In this document: piece after piece, positions 9,667 to 17,504 of the stretch | Layout: each line of letters begins with the position of its first letter | Numbering within the stretch: position 1 is the first letter of the stretch | Assembly (NCBI GenBank): GCA_947503035.1 | Contig: CANNCD010000008.1 | Span: forward strand, 1-64,000 | DNA: 64,000 nucleotides | From: an uncultured Halocynthiibacter sp. | Lineage (GTDB): Bacteria; Pseudomonadota; Alphaproteobacteria; Rhodobacterales; Rhodobacteraceae | Reading direction: 5' to 3' | Translations under genes and position numbers: made by a program | The notes under the pieces: generated by a model | The model's database searches: none | Told to the model about the DNA's origin: nothing | The model's input: only the letters and a program-made list of their open reading frames with translations

Positions 9667-10506
9667 TTAGAACTTGCCTGGATAGCCGTCGGGCAGATCG
9701 CCTTGGGGCATATCTGCGATGACGTCCCAATGTTCAACGATCCGGCCATCTTCGAGACGGAACAGGTCGAAATAGGCCGTCGGTTGATCACCAAAGACGC
9801 CTTCGGCTGCTGCGAAGACAAAGTTACCTTCGGCCACAACCATCGCAAGGTTGGTATAGTAGAATGCGATGTCGTTCTCGCCCAGATACTGAAGGAATGC
9901 ACCCAGCCCGTCGAGACCATCGGCCACATCGGTGTTGTGCTGCAAATACTTCTCGGGATTGATATAGTCGGTCAATTCGACCTGCTCACCCTTGATCAGG
10001 ACGCGGTTGATAAAGTCTTCGACCAACGTCTTGTTCTCGGCGGTCTTGTCGAGGTCGGTGACAATGGTTTCGCCATCGACTTGCGTTCTCCCTGATGGGT
10101 TTGGCTCTGCGGCCAATGGGCTCATGTTGTCCCAGTGCTCGACGATTTTGCCATTGTCGATACGGAATACGTCAAAGGCAACCAATGGCTGAGGGCCGAA
10201 GTTCTTATAGACGTAATGCGTGACGACCAGATCGTCTTCGGCAATGATCCGGATCGGTTCGAACGCCCCATCTGGATTGCTCGGAAGATGGCTCAAAAGC
10301 CCTTTCAGCGCATCAACGCCTGATGCTGCCAGCGGGTTGTGCTGAATATATGGATCGGCAAAGTAATCATCTACCGCATCTAGGTTGCCATGCACGAACC
10401 CTTGGGTCATCCCATCAATTACGATCTGTTTGTGTGCCGCGATGTCTGCGATTGCTGCCGTGCCGCTAAGGGCCATCGCAGCAAGTGTTGTCAGTGTTTT
10501 TGTCAT
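9667..10506 (-). CDS. exported protein with two SnoaL-like (NTF2-fold) domains
   Basis: This 279-residue protein has a Sec-type signal peptide (MTKTLTTLAAM then TAAIADIA, cleavage near residue 20) and two consecutive SnoaL-like domains. Each repeats the pattern of a long first helix, a YIQHNP or YLQHNT segment, and a strand ending FDVFRIDNGKIVEHWD or FDLFRLEDGRIVEHWD. The duplicated IVEHWD signature is clear at about residues 118-124 and 258-264. SnoaL-like folds host small polyketide cyclases, isomerases and binding proteins; this family of exported homologues has no settled reaction. The start at 10506 has GGAGAAAG just upstream. It is divergent from the adjacent LysR gene and is the obvious candidate for control by it. 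Confidence 0.85.
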   Translation of the reverse strand: MTKTLTTLAAMALSGTAAIADIAAHKQIVIDGMTQGFVHGNLDAVDDYFADPYIQHNPLAASGVDALKGLLSHLPSNPDGAFEPIRIIAEDDLVVTHYVYKNFGPQPLVAFDVFRIDNGKIVEHWDNMSPLAAEPNPSGRTQVDGETIVTDLDKTAENKTLVEDFINRVLIKGEQVELTDYINPEKYLQHNTDVADGLDGLGAFLQYLGENDIAFYYTNLAMVVAEGNFVFAAAEGVFGDQPTAYFDLFRLEDGRIVEHWDVIADMPQGDLPDGYPGKF

Positions 10507-10622
10507 GTCTTTCTCCAATTGTCTCCATGTGATGGCAACAGATGTAGACACACGCCGGTCGTTTGATTATCCCAAATATGTCGGTATCATTGTTCGATGT
10601 ATTGAAAGAATGGATTGAAAAG
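10507..10622. promoter_or_regulatory. divergent promoter region of the LysR / SnoaL gene pair
   Basis: This 116-base gap separates the divergent starts. LysR-type regulators usually bind T-N11-A sites in exactly such a gap. AT-rich sequence around 10559-10600 fits promoter DNA, but no single operator can be named by eye. Confidence 0.4.
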
Positions 10623-11501
10623 ATGGATGAGTTTCGCGCCCTAGCTGTTTTTGTCGCCGTCCACGAAGCCGGTAGCTTCAGCGGTGCGGGTAGACGGCTC
10701 AAACTTTCCACCTCCGTGGTAAGTCATCACGTCTCGAAACTAGAAGCCAAAGTGGGGGCCTCGCTGTTTTTCCGGTCAACGCGGTCCCTCTCGCTCACAC
10801 CAGAAGGGCAGGCAATCCTTGCTTCTGCGCGGGCGATGGTTGATGCCGCAGATCAGGCGTTCGACATTCTCACAGAGACAAGCGAACAGCCGACAGGTGC
10901 CCTGCGTGTGACCTTGCCAGCATTCGGCGAACGAAGCCCATTGCACCAAAGCTTGATGCGCTTTGTGCGCACGCATCCTTTGGTCGCTATGTCGATCCAT
11001 ACCAGCGACTATCCGGTTGATCTGGTGAAAGAGGGATTTGACCTTGCTATCCGGCTTGGAGTGCTGAGCGACAGCGCGATGAAAAGCAAACGCATCGGGA
11101 GTTTTAGTCGCAAGCTCGTGGCGAGTCCGACTTATTTGGCGGCTCGTCCACCCATCAAAACCCTTGAGGACCTTCAGACCTGCGATTTCATCTCTATTGC
11201 GATGCTGCCGGACGCAATTACTCTGGTTCACAGGGGGGAGCAGTTCACATTTGAGCCAGAGAACATTCGCCTCGAGGTCCACTCTCTTTCGTCGGCAAAG
11301 CTAGCGGTTCTAGAGGGTCTCGGCATACAACATTTACCGAACAGCGAAGCGGAAATTGAGATCGCAGATGGGCGACTGGTCGAAATTCTACCGCAATGGT
11401 CTCTGCCCGAGCTTGGCATCTATGCCGTTTGGCCAGACATCGGCCCACAAAAGAAATTAACCCGCCGATTGATCAGTTTCATGGGTAACGGGGGTCTATG
11501 A
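10623..11501 (+). CDS. LysR-family transcriptional regulator
   Basis: This is a 292-residue LysR-type regulator. Residues 1-60 form the winged helix-turn-helix: MDEFRALAVFVAVHEAGSF, then a recognition helix region with STSVVSHHVSKLEAKVG and RSTRSLSLTPEG. Residues from about 90 form the periplasmic-binding-protein-like effector domain (GALRVTLPAFGE, DLAIRLG). The start at ATG 10623 is chosen by alignment to the family N-terminus; in-frame ATGs lie 45 and 60 bases upstream. It is transcribed away from the tandem SnoaL gene, a classic LysR regulator-target arrangement. The inducer is unknown. Confidence 0.9.
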   Translation: MDEFRALAVFVAVHEAGSFSGAGRRLKLSTSVVSHHVSKLEAKVGASLFFRSTRSLSLTPEGQAILASARAMVDAADQAFDILTETSEQPTGALRVTLPAFGERSPLHQSLMRFVRTHPLVAMSIHTSDYPVDLVKEGFDLAIRLGVLSDSAMKSKRIGSFSRKLVASPTYLAARPPIKTLEDLQTCDFISIAMLPDAITLVHRGEQFTFEPENIRLEVHSLSSAKLAVLEGLGIQHLPNSEAEIEIADGRLVEILPQWSLPELGIYAVWPDIGPQKKLTRRLISFMGNGGL

Positions 11502-11648
11502 TGTTGGCTCATTCAATGTGTGAAGGTTTCGGCGCACCCGTGGTCCACAGAAAGTGCGGCCAGCCGACGTCTGAATTCGTGCGCGCAGAGAGTTTCTCAA
11601 AACTCGGCTTGGGCCGCGAGCCCGAAAAACGGTAGGTTGGGTTCAAAC

Positions 11649-11678
11649 CGGACATTCGCTGTGATGTGCGAATGTCCG
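11649..11678. repeat. perfect inverted repeat, 11-base arms
   Basis: CGGACATTCGC and GCGAATGTCCG flank an 8-base loop. It sits in the 190-base gap between the convergent LysR and carbonic anhydrase genes. There is no T-run on either side, so it is not a standard terminator, though it could stop both transcripts. Similar GGACATTCG-containing stretches are remembered as dispersed intergenic elements in Rhodobacteraceae; this is unverified here. Confidence 0.6.
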
Positions 11679-11691
11679 CGATGTTTGTATA

Positions 11692-12342
11692 TTATACCTG
11701 CTCAAACGCGGTTTTTTCGGCGTTGTAGAATTCCAAACCACCTTCGCCGATATTGTGCCACAGCCCGTGAAGGGTCAGTGTGCCGTTTTCGACGGCATCC
11801 TTCACGAATGGGAAGGTCATGAGGTTGCCCATCGACACCAAAACGGCCTCTTTTTCCAAGGCGGATTCACGTGTTGCGGCGTCCTTGATGTCTTTGACCT
11901 TTTCATAGCCGGGGCGCAGGATATCCATCCAACGGCCGACAAAGCTTGATTTTTCCAACAGAGCAGGCGCGTTGCCAGAACACATGTCGCTGCATCCTTT
12001 TACGCCACCACAGCTTGAGTGCCCCATGACGATCACATGCGACACCTTCAACGCAGTGACCGCATATTCGATCGCTGCTGATGTGCCGTGGTAATCGCCA
12101 TCCTCTTTGAATGGCGGAACGAGGTTCGCGATGTTGCGGTGGATGAAAAACTCACCCTCGTCCGCACCAAAAAGAGACGTCACATGCACGCGGCTATCGC
12201 AGCAGGAAATTACCATCGCGCGGGGATGTTGTCCGTTCGCGGCAAGGTTGCGATACCATACCTGATTTTCCTGATAACTTGTGGCTTTCCATCCATGATA
12301 ACGTTGGACCAGATAGCTAGGAAGCGGTTTGGTATTGTGCAT
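11692..12342 (-). CDS. beta-class carbonic anhydrase
   Basis: This 216-residue enzyme interconverts CO2 and bicarbonate. The zinc site is explicit: Cys47, Asp49 and Arg51 in the CxDxR motif of ISCCDSRVH, and the His and Cys of MGHSSCGG about 60 residues later. There is no signal peptide, so it is cytosolic. ATG 12342 is preferred over the in-frame GTG 12 bases upstream because GAGGG precedes it at good distance. The gene is apparently monocistronic and ends at an inverted repeat shared with the convergent LysR gene. A link to the SulP transporter gene through bicarbonate supply is speculative. Confidence 0.93.
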   Translation of the reverse strand: MHNTKPLPSYLVQRYHGWKATSYQENQVWYRNLAANGQHPRAMVISCCDSRVHVTSLFGADEGEFFIHRNIANLVPPFKEDGDYHGTSAAIEYAVTALKVSHVIVMGHSSCGGVKGCSDMCSGNAPALLEKSSFVGRWMDILRPGYEKVKDIKDAATRESALEKEAVLVSMGNLMTFPFVKDAVENGTLTLHGLWHNIGEGGLEFYNAEKTAFEQV

Positions 12343-12489
12343 GAGTACCCTCACTTTTCGTTAAGTTTTACAAATTCTACGCGGAAACACTCGGCATTTC
12401 GAGGGCTTTCTCGCCCGTGCTTATTACTTTCTAAAGAATTCTCTGGTGGATTGGTGAGACGGGCCGTGGGGGCCTTTGGAGGGTGAGAT

Positions 12490-12870
12490 TTGACACAGAT
12501 ATGCGTTTTGCGCATCGACGAAGCTGTGGCCGTACAGGCCGACGTGATGCGAGATTTATATAGACATTTGGGTGAAGGTGGGGCCGAGCGTTTGATTTGC
12601 CGCGCCATGGAAGATTTGGCCGTGCGGCTTGCCGATATTGAGGCCCACTATTGGAAAAGTGAATTGGAGGCGGTGTCCAAGGGATGTCGCACAATGATCG
12701 CTATCGCCCAGCAAATCGGCCTTTATGACCTTGCCGATGCCGCGCGGGTTGCGGGCGAATGTGCGGGCCATGGTGATCCCGTGTCCATTGCGGCGACGAT
12801 TGCCCGTATGTTGCGCGTTGGGGATAAATCCTTGTCGACGGTCTGGGAACTCCAAGACATCATCGTTTAG
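12490..12870 (+). CDS. conserved hypothetical protein (126 aa)
   Basis: No family is recognised with certainty. The protein is all-helical in appearance: DVMRDLYRHLGEGGAERLICRAMEDLAVRLADIE, then a helix with SKGCRTMIAIAQQIG and a short C-terminal helix. The pattern resembles a small four-helix bundle of the Hpt/phosphotransfer kind, but no clear phosphorylatable His motif is visible. The start codon is TTG at 12490, supported by GGAGGG about 7 bases upstream and the absence of another start. It lies 59 bases before the M17 aminopeptidase gene and may be co-transcribed with it. Confidence 0.7.
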   Translation: MTQICVLRIDEAVAVQADVMRDLYRHLGEGGAERLICRAMEDLAVRLADIEAHYWKSELEAVSKGCRTMIAIAQQIGLYDLADAARVAGECAGHGDPVSIAATIARMLRVGDKSLSTVWELQDIIV

Positions 12871-12929
12871 GTGCTTGAATACCGTGTCTGATCCCGTAGG
12901 GTCGATGCAAAGATTATTCAGAGGCCAAT

Positions 12930-14300
12930 ATGACCCTTACATTTGCTGACGCGACGCCGTCATCCATTCCCGTTCATCTTGTACACGCCAAGGAGCAGCC
13001 CGATCTTGACGGCGCGGCTATGGCATGGATCGCCGCCTCTGGGTTTACGGGGGCTGCTGGGCGTGCGGTGGTTATACCCAATACCGATGGTGGAATTGCG
13101 GCGGTCGTGATTGGGCTGGGCGATGCCGTGTCACGCAAACGGTCACGGTTTGTTGTCGCGCAGGCGGTGACGTCGCTTCCGGCGGGAGATTACGACATTG
13201 TCGCCGATGCGGGCGCCGATATGGACGAGGTCGCGCTGGGCTGGTTGCTCGCGGGCTATGTGTTCGACCGGTACAAGGATGTCAAACCTGCTGCGGCTCG
13301 TTTGGTCGCGCCGAAATCGATTGACGCCGATCGTATCACGGCCATCGCGAACGGCGAGGCGTTGACGCGCGATTTGATCAACACACCGGCGTCGGATATG
13401 GGCCCACAAGAGCTTGAAGACGCATTCGTTTCCTTGGCCAAGGCCCATGGGGCGAAGACGAATATCATCACAGGCGACGATCTGCTCGATCAAAACTTCC
13501 CGATGGTTCACACGGTTGGGCGTGCGTCGCCACGCGCGCCACGTATGTTGGAAATGAACTGGGGCACCACGGGCCCGCGTCTGACATTGGTCGGCAAGGG
13601 CGTCTGTTTCGACACCGGTGGACTGAACCTTAAACCGGGCGCGTCGATGGGCCTGATGAAAAAGGACATGGGCGGCGCCGCGACGGTTCTCGGCCTCGCG
13701 CAGATGATCATGGAAACCGGTCTTCCGATCCAGTTGCGGGTGTTGGTGCCTGCGGTGGAAAACGCGGTGGACGGCTCTGCGTTCCGGCCACAGGATGTTC
13801 TGACCTCGCGCAAGGGCCTTACGGTTGAGATCAACAACACCGACGCCGAGGGGCGTTTGGTTCTGGCGGATGCGCTGGCCTATGCGACGGAAGAGCCAGC
13901 CGATTTGGTGATTTCTATGGCGACCCTTACGGGCGCGGCGCGTGTTGCGGTTGGGCCTGACCTTGCCCCGTTTTACACGGATGACGACAGGGTTGCCTCG
14001 ACGCTTGCATTGGCGGGCGGTGCGGTCTGCGATCCCCTGTGGCGCATGCCATTCTGGGACCCCTATGAGACCATGATCGAACCGGCCGTTGCCGATTTGG
14101 ACAATGCGCCGGCGGGCGGTTTTGCGGGGTCGATCACGGCGGCCCTGTTCCTGCGTCGGTTCGTGAATGACGACACGAACTATGTGCATTTTGACATCTA
14201 CGGCTGGCAACCTGTCGCCAAACCTGCGCGCCCCAAGGGCGGCGTCGGGCAGGGCGCGCGCGCGGTCTTCGAAGCCCTCCCAACCCTATTGGAGCTCTGA
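12930..14300 (+). CDS. M17 (leucyl) aminopeptidase family protein
   Basis: This 456-residue cytosolic metallopeptidase removes N-terminal residues from peptides. The catalytic domain has the two-metal site region GKGVCFDTGGLNLKPG with the metal-binding Lys/Asp, the KKDMGGAA segment, and the M17 signature NNTDAEGRLVLADAL near residue 310. The N-terminal domain is divergent, closer to the PepB-like branch than to PepA. ATG 12930 has GAGG about 6 bases upstream. Its stop overlaps the start of the NlpC/P60 gene by one base (TGATG), so the two are translationally coupled. That linkage hints at murein-peptide or cell-wall peptide breakdown in addition to general peptide recycling. Confidence 0.93.
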   Translation: MTLTFADATPSSIPVHLVHAKEQPDLDGAAMAWIAASGFTGAAGRAVVIPNTDGGIAAVVIGLGDAVSRKRSRFVVAQAVTSLPAGDYDIVADAGADMDEVALGWLLAGYVFDRYKDVKPAAARLVAPKSIDADRITAIANGEALTRDLINTPASDMGPQELEDAFVSLAKAHGAKTNIITGDDLLDQNFPMVHTVGRASPRAPRMLEMNWGTTGPRLTLVGKGVCFDTGGLNLKPGASMGLMKKDMGGAATVLGLAQMIMETGLPIQLRVLVPAVENAVDGSAFRPQDVLTSRKGLTVEINNTDAEGRLVLADALAYATEEPADLVISMATLTGAARVAVGPDLAPFYTDDDRVASTLALAGGAVCDPLWRMPFWDPYETMIEPAVADLDNAPAGGFAGSITAALFLRRFVNDDTNYVHFDIYGWQPVAKPARPKGGVGQGARAVFEALPTLLEL

Positions 14301-15052
14301 TGGAAAACGGCCTTTATCAAATCGCGGTCCCTGTGGCCGATCTGTTGCGCGAACCCTCGGGCGCGCGGGACAAGCAGGTTGTGATGGGGGCCGAATTCAA
14401 CGTCACCGAGGTCAAGGACGGCTGGGTCTATGGGGCGTGCCGTGACGACGGGTATGTCGGTTACGTGCCGCAATATGTGTTGGGGCCGATCATGGCACCG
14501 ACCCATTGGATCACCGATCAGGGCGCGTTTCTATATTCCGAACCCGACATGAAATCCCCCGAGGTCGCGCGGCTTGTCTTTGGATCCCGGATCAGTGCGC
14601 TGTCCACGACCAACGGCTTTGTCGAGATCGAGGGCGGGTTCCTTCCGGAACAGCACATATCGCCGCTTACCGAATGGGAAACCGACCCGACGGTGATCTG
14701 TCTCAAACACCTTAGCGTGCCATATCTTTGGGGTGGCAACACCAGCCTTGGCATCGACTGTTCGGGTCTGGTGCAAACGGCGTTGATGTCCTGTGGCATC
14801 ACCTGTCCGCGGGACTCTGGCCCGCAGTTCGACCATTTTACAGATGAGGTGACGCGCGAAGAATTAACGCGCGGGGACCTTGTGTTTTGGAAGGGGCACG
14901 TGGGGATGATGTTGAACAACGACACGTTGATCCACGCCAATGCTTATCACATGCGGGTGGCCTCCGAACGTCTGGATGGCGCACTTGCACGGATCGCCCA
15001 AAAGGAATTCGGTGAGGTTTTGGGGTATCGTCGGCCTAGTCGATCGACTTAA
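14300..15052 (+). CDS. NlpC/P60 family peptidase with SH3-like domains
   Basis: This 250-residue protein has SH3-like segments in the first 130 residues (ADLLREPSG, GWVYGACRDDGYVGYVP) and a C-terminal NlpC/P60 cysteine peptidase. The catalytic Cys is in DCSGLVQTAL near residue 153, the His in GHVGMML near residue 199, and a polar HAN follows. Such enzymes cut murein stem peptides or free dipeptidyl units. No signal peptide is visible, so a cytosolic recycling function acting on imported muropeptides is plausible. It is coupled by a one-base overlap to the M17 aminopeptidase and overlaps the convergent DUF2794 gene by 17 bases. Confidence 0.9.
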   Translation: MENGLYQIAVPVADLLREPSGARDKQVVMGAEFNVTEVKDGWVYGACRDDGYVGYVPQYVLGPIMAPTHWITDQGAFLYSEPDMKSPEVARLVFGSRISALSTTNGFVEIEGGFLPEQHISPLTEWETDPTVICLKHLSVPYLWGGNTSLGIDCSGLVQTALMSCGITCPRDSGPQFDHFTDEVTREELTRGDLVFWKGHVGMMLNNDTLIHANAYHMRVASERLDGALARIAQKEFGEVLGYRRPSRST

Positions 15053-15437
15053 TCAATTTGCGTTCCAACACGCGCAGCACCGCCCGAAGGTCATTGCCCC
15101 GTTTCAGGATATGACCGTCCATCCCAACCACGGAATACTGCCCCTGTTTTAGGCGAAGTTTTGGACGTTTTTCGATGCGGTAAATTGGGTGTTCTGCCGT
15201 GCGGCGAAACACCGAAAATACGGCACAATCCCGAAGCGTCGAAATCCCGTAATCGCGCCATTCGCCCGCAGCCACCATCCGTCCGTAAAGAGACAAGATC
15301 GTATTCAATTCAGTGCGATGAAACATCACCGTGTCCGAGCCGCCGCCGGAAAATGGCGTTTGTGTGTGCATGACCATATCAACAGTTTGGGTTTCTTTTC
15401 CGCCCTTTGCAAGGCCAAGCCGGAAAATTTCGTTCAT
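15036..15437 (-). CDS. DUF2794 domain-containing protein
   Basis: This 133-residue protein matches DUF2794 through the long conserved core MFHRTELNTILSLYGRMVAA, then GEWRDYGIS, SVFRRTAEHPIYRIEKRP and GHILKRGNDLRAVLRVLER. The family is restricted to Alphaproteobacteria and has no known function. There is no signal or membrane segment. The start was taken at ATG 15437, which has GGGG 7 bases upstream, but an in-frame ATG 60 bases downstream is closer to the conserved core. The gene lies divergent from UPF0178. Confidence 0.88.
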   Translation of the reverse strand: MNEIFRLGLAKGGKETQTVDMVMHTQTPFSGGGSDTVMFHRTELNTILSLYGRMVAAGEWRDYGISTLRDCAVFSVFRRTAEHPIYRIEKRPKLRLKQGQYSVVGMDGHILKRGNDLRAVLRVLERKLIKSID

Positions 15438-15486
15438 ATTGCCCCTGCGGCTTGATCGCTTGGATGGAACGGGCTAGGCCAGTTTT

Positions 15487-15936
15487 ATGACGATATTTAT
15501 TGATGCGGACGCCTGTCCCGTAAAAGCAGAAGCCGAGCGCGTCGCGACGCGCCACAAGTTGAAAATGTATGTTGTGTCGAATGGCGGTCTGCGGCCATCG
15601 ATGAACCCGTTCGTTGAAAACATTATCGTGCCCGATGGCCCCGACGTTGCCGATATGTGGATCGCGGATCGCGCGAAAAAGGGCGACGTCGTGGTGACGG
15701 GGGACATCCCGCTTGCGTCAAAATGTATTGAGAACGGAGCGCGTGTTGTGCGCCATAACGGCGAAATCTTTACGCCGGCGAATATCGGACAAATCCTTGC
15801 CACGCGGGATTTGATGACGGATTTGCGCGCCGCCGATCCATTCCGTCAGGGCGGCGGAAAACCCTTTTCCAAGGCAGACCGGTCGCGTTTTTTGAATGCG
15901 ATGGAAAAAGAAATTCAAGCAGCAAAGAGGGACTAA
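15487..15936 (+). CDS. UPF0178 (YaiI/YqxD) family protein
   Basis: This 149-residue protein belongs to UPF0178 (DUF188). It begins with the signature [11 protein letters not shown], then shows [28 protein letters not shown] and a C-terminal [10 protein letters not shown]. The fold is related to PIN/NYN-type nucleases, with acidic residues Asp6, Asp8 and the later DVADMWI/VTGD Asp residues as a putative metal site. No function is proven for the family. It is followed one base later by the HAD phosphatase gene, so the two are co-transcribed with the downstream hydrolase. Confidence 0.92.
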   Translation: MTIFIDADACPVKAEAERVATRHKLKMYVVSNGGLRPSMNPFVENIIVPDGPDVADMWIADRAKKGDVVVTGDIPLASKCIENGARVVRHNGEIFTPANIGQILATRDLMTDLRAADPFRQGGGKPFSKADRSRFLNAMEKEIQAAKRD

Positions 15937-15937
15937 A

Positions 15938-16561
15938 ATGACCAAAGTAGAAGTTGTCGTTTTTGATATTGGGAACGTGTTGATCGAATGGAACCCCGAA
16001 CGTCATTACGACAAACGTATCGGCGAAGACCGTCGCCGCGCCATGTTCGAAGAGCTTGACCTACATGGCATGAACGAATTGGTGGACCAAGGGCAGCCGT
16101 TCAAGGAAACCGTGTTTGAATTCGCCGCCAAGAACCCGAAGTGGCGCGCCGAGATTGAGATGTGGCATGACGAATGGATCGAAATGGCATCCCCGATCAT
16201 TGACCATTCTTTGCGTTTGCTGCGCGCACTTCGGGCTAAGGGCGTGCCGGTCTTTGCGCTCTCTAATTTCGGGGTCGAGACCTTTGAATATGCCGAAACC
16301 CAGTATCCGTTTCTGATCGAATTCTGTCGTCGCTATATCTCGGGCCAGCTCAAGGTGACCAAGCCGTCCCAGCGGATCTACGAGATCGTCGAAGAGGACA
16401 GCGGCGTGACGCCGAGCACCTTCCTGTTCGCCGATGATCGCGCCGACAACATCGAAGCCGCCGCCGCGCGCGGATGGCAGACCCACCTGTTCACCTCGCC
16501 TGCGGGATGGGCCGCATGTCTGGTGGAACACGGTCTGTTGACCAAGGAAGAAGCGCTCTGA
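15938..16561 (+). CDS. HAD superfamily phosphatase, YihX-like
   Basis: This 207-residue HAD-IA family hydrolase has motif I as FDIGNVLIEWNPERHY, motif II Ser in ALSNFG, the Lys in QLKVTKPSQRIY, and motif IV as FADDRADNIEAA. Motif I reads D-x-G where most HADs have D-x-D; this is normal for the YihX group of sugar-phosphate phosphatases and is not a defect. It is cytosolic. ATG 15938 follows the UPF0178 stop by one base. The stop overlaps the next gene's ATG (TGATG). The substrate is unknown; a hexose-1-phosphate would fit the subgroup. Confidence 0.88.
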   Translation: MTKVEVVVFDIGNVLIEWNPERHYDKRIGEDRRRAMFEELDLHGMNELVDQGQPFKETVFEFAAKNPKWRAEIEMWHDEWIEMASPIIDHSLRLLRALRAKGVPVFALSNFGVETFEYAETQYPFLIEFCRRYISGQLKVTKPSQRIYEIVEEDSGVTPSTFLFADDRADNIEAAAARGWQTHLFTSPAGWAACLVEHGLLTKEEAL

Positions 16562-17451
16562 TGATCTGGGTTCTTATTCTTGTTGCATGTATGGTTGTCG
16601 TCTTGCCGCGTGTTATGGAGCGACGTCGCCGAACGGTGACGGGTGCGATGCGGGAACAGGCCCCTGGGCAGATCGCTAACCTTCCTGCTGGCAAGACCTA
16701 TTTCGAATGGCGTGGACCCGTGGGCGGCCCAGTTGCGGTCTGTGTGCACGGTGTGTCGACCCCGTCCTATGTGTTCGATCCGCTGGCGGAACGTCTGACA
16801 CGTATGGGGTTTCGGGTTTTGACCTATGATCTGTATGGGCGGGGCCTGTCTGGGCGTCCGACTGGCGCCCAAAGCTGTGCGTTTTTCGCGGCACAGCTTG
16901 ATGCGCTTTTGGAAAACCAAGGCGTGGACGATATTGATTTGCTGGTCGGCTATTCCATGGGCGGATCGGTGGTGACACGGTTCACCGCGGATGCGCCGGA
17001 TCGTGTGGATCGGTTGGTTCTGATTGCCTCGGCCGGATTGGGGACCAAACTTGATCGCTATATGGAATTCGTGGTTAAGACCCCCGTGATCGGCGATTGG
17101 CTTATGACGGTTATGCCGCCTCGGTTTGCGACCTCGGTGCGACCGGATATCTCATCGGCCCAACCCGAACACAAATACCGGGGTACGCTCAAATCCATCC
17201 TGTCCAGTTACCGCTGGGCCTTGTCTGAGGACATGATGCAGGATCACCGCGCGCTGGGCGTCGCCCATGTGCCTGTGATGGCGGTCTGGGCCGAAGACGA
17301 CGACGCCATCGCGGCCACATCCGCCGGACGTTTGGCCAAAGCAAACCGCGCCGCGTTTCAGGATGTGATCAAAGGTGCCGACCACGGCGTGGTCAAAACG
17401 CACGTTGATGAAATTTCTGCCGTGTTGCGCGACTTTTTGAAAAACGGCTAG
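16561..17451 (+). CDS. alpha/beta hydrolase with N-terminal membrane anchor
   Basis: This 296-residue protein starts with a single hydrophobic segment (residues 2-18, WVLILVACMVVVLP) followed by Arg-rich sequence, so it is likely tethered to the inner membrane with the catalytic part cytosolic. The hydrolase core has CVHGVSTPSYVF (oxyanion loop), the nucleophile elbow VGYSMGGSV, an acid in WAEDDDAI and the His in GADHGVV. It resembles esterases or lipases of the lipolytic alpha/beta hydrolase group; substrate unknown. Its ATG overlaps the HAD stop, coupling the two. The frame is open upstream but no better start exists. Confidence 0.86.
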   Translation: MIWVLILVACMVVVLPRVMERRRRTVTGAMREQAPGQIANLPAGKTYFEWRGPVGGPVAVCVHGVSTPSYVFDPLAERLTRMGFRVLTYDLYGRGLSGRPTGAQSCAFFAAQLDALLENQGVDDIDLLVGYSMGGSVVTRFTADAPDRVDRLVLIASAGLGTKLDRYMEFVVKTPVIGDWLMTVMPPRFATSVRPDISSAQPEHKYRGTLKSILSSYRWALSEDMMQDHRALGVAHVPVMAVWAEDDDAIAATSAGRLAKANRAAFQDVIKGADHGVVKTHVDEISAVLRDFLKNG

Positions 17452-17504
17452 ATGCGACCGTCGTTGACCTTTTCTTATGGTGATTGGCGCTCTATGGGGG
17501 TGAT

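Noticed and set aside
15938-16561. HAD protein as catalytically dead because motif I lacks the second Asp
   Set aside because: The D-x-G-N form is normal in YihX-type phosphatases, so it is not evidence of loss.
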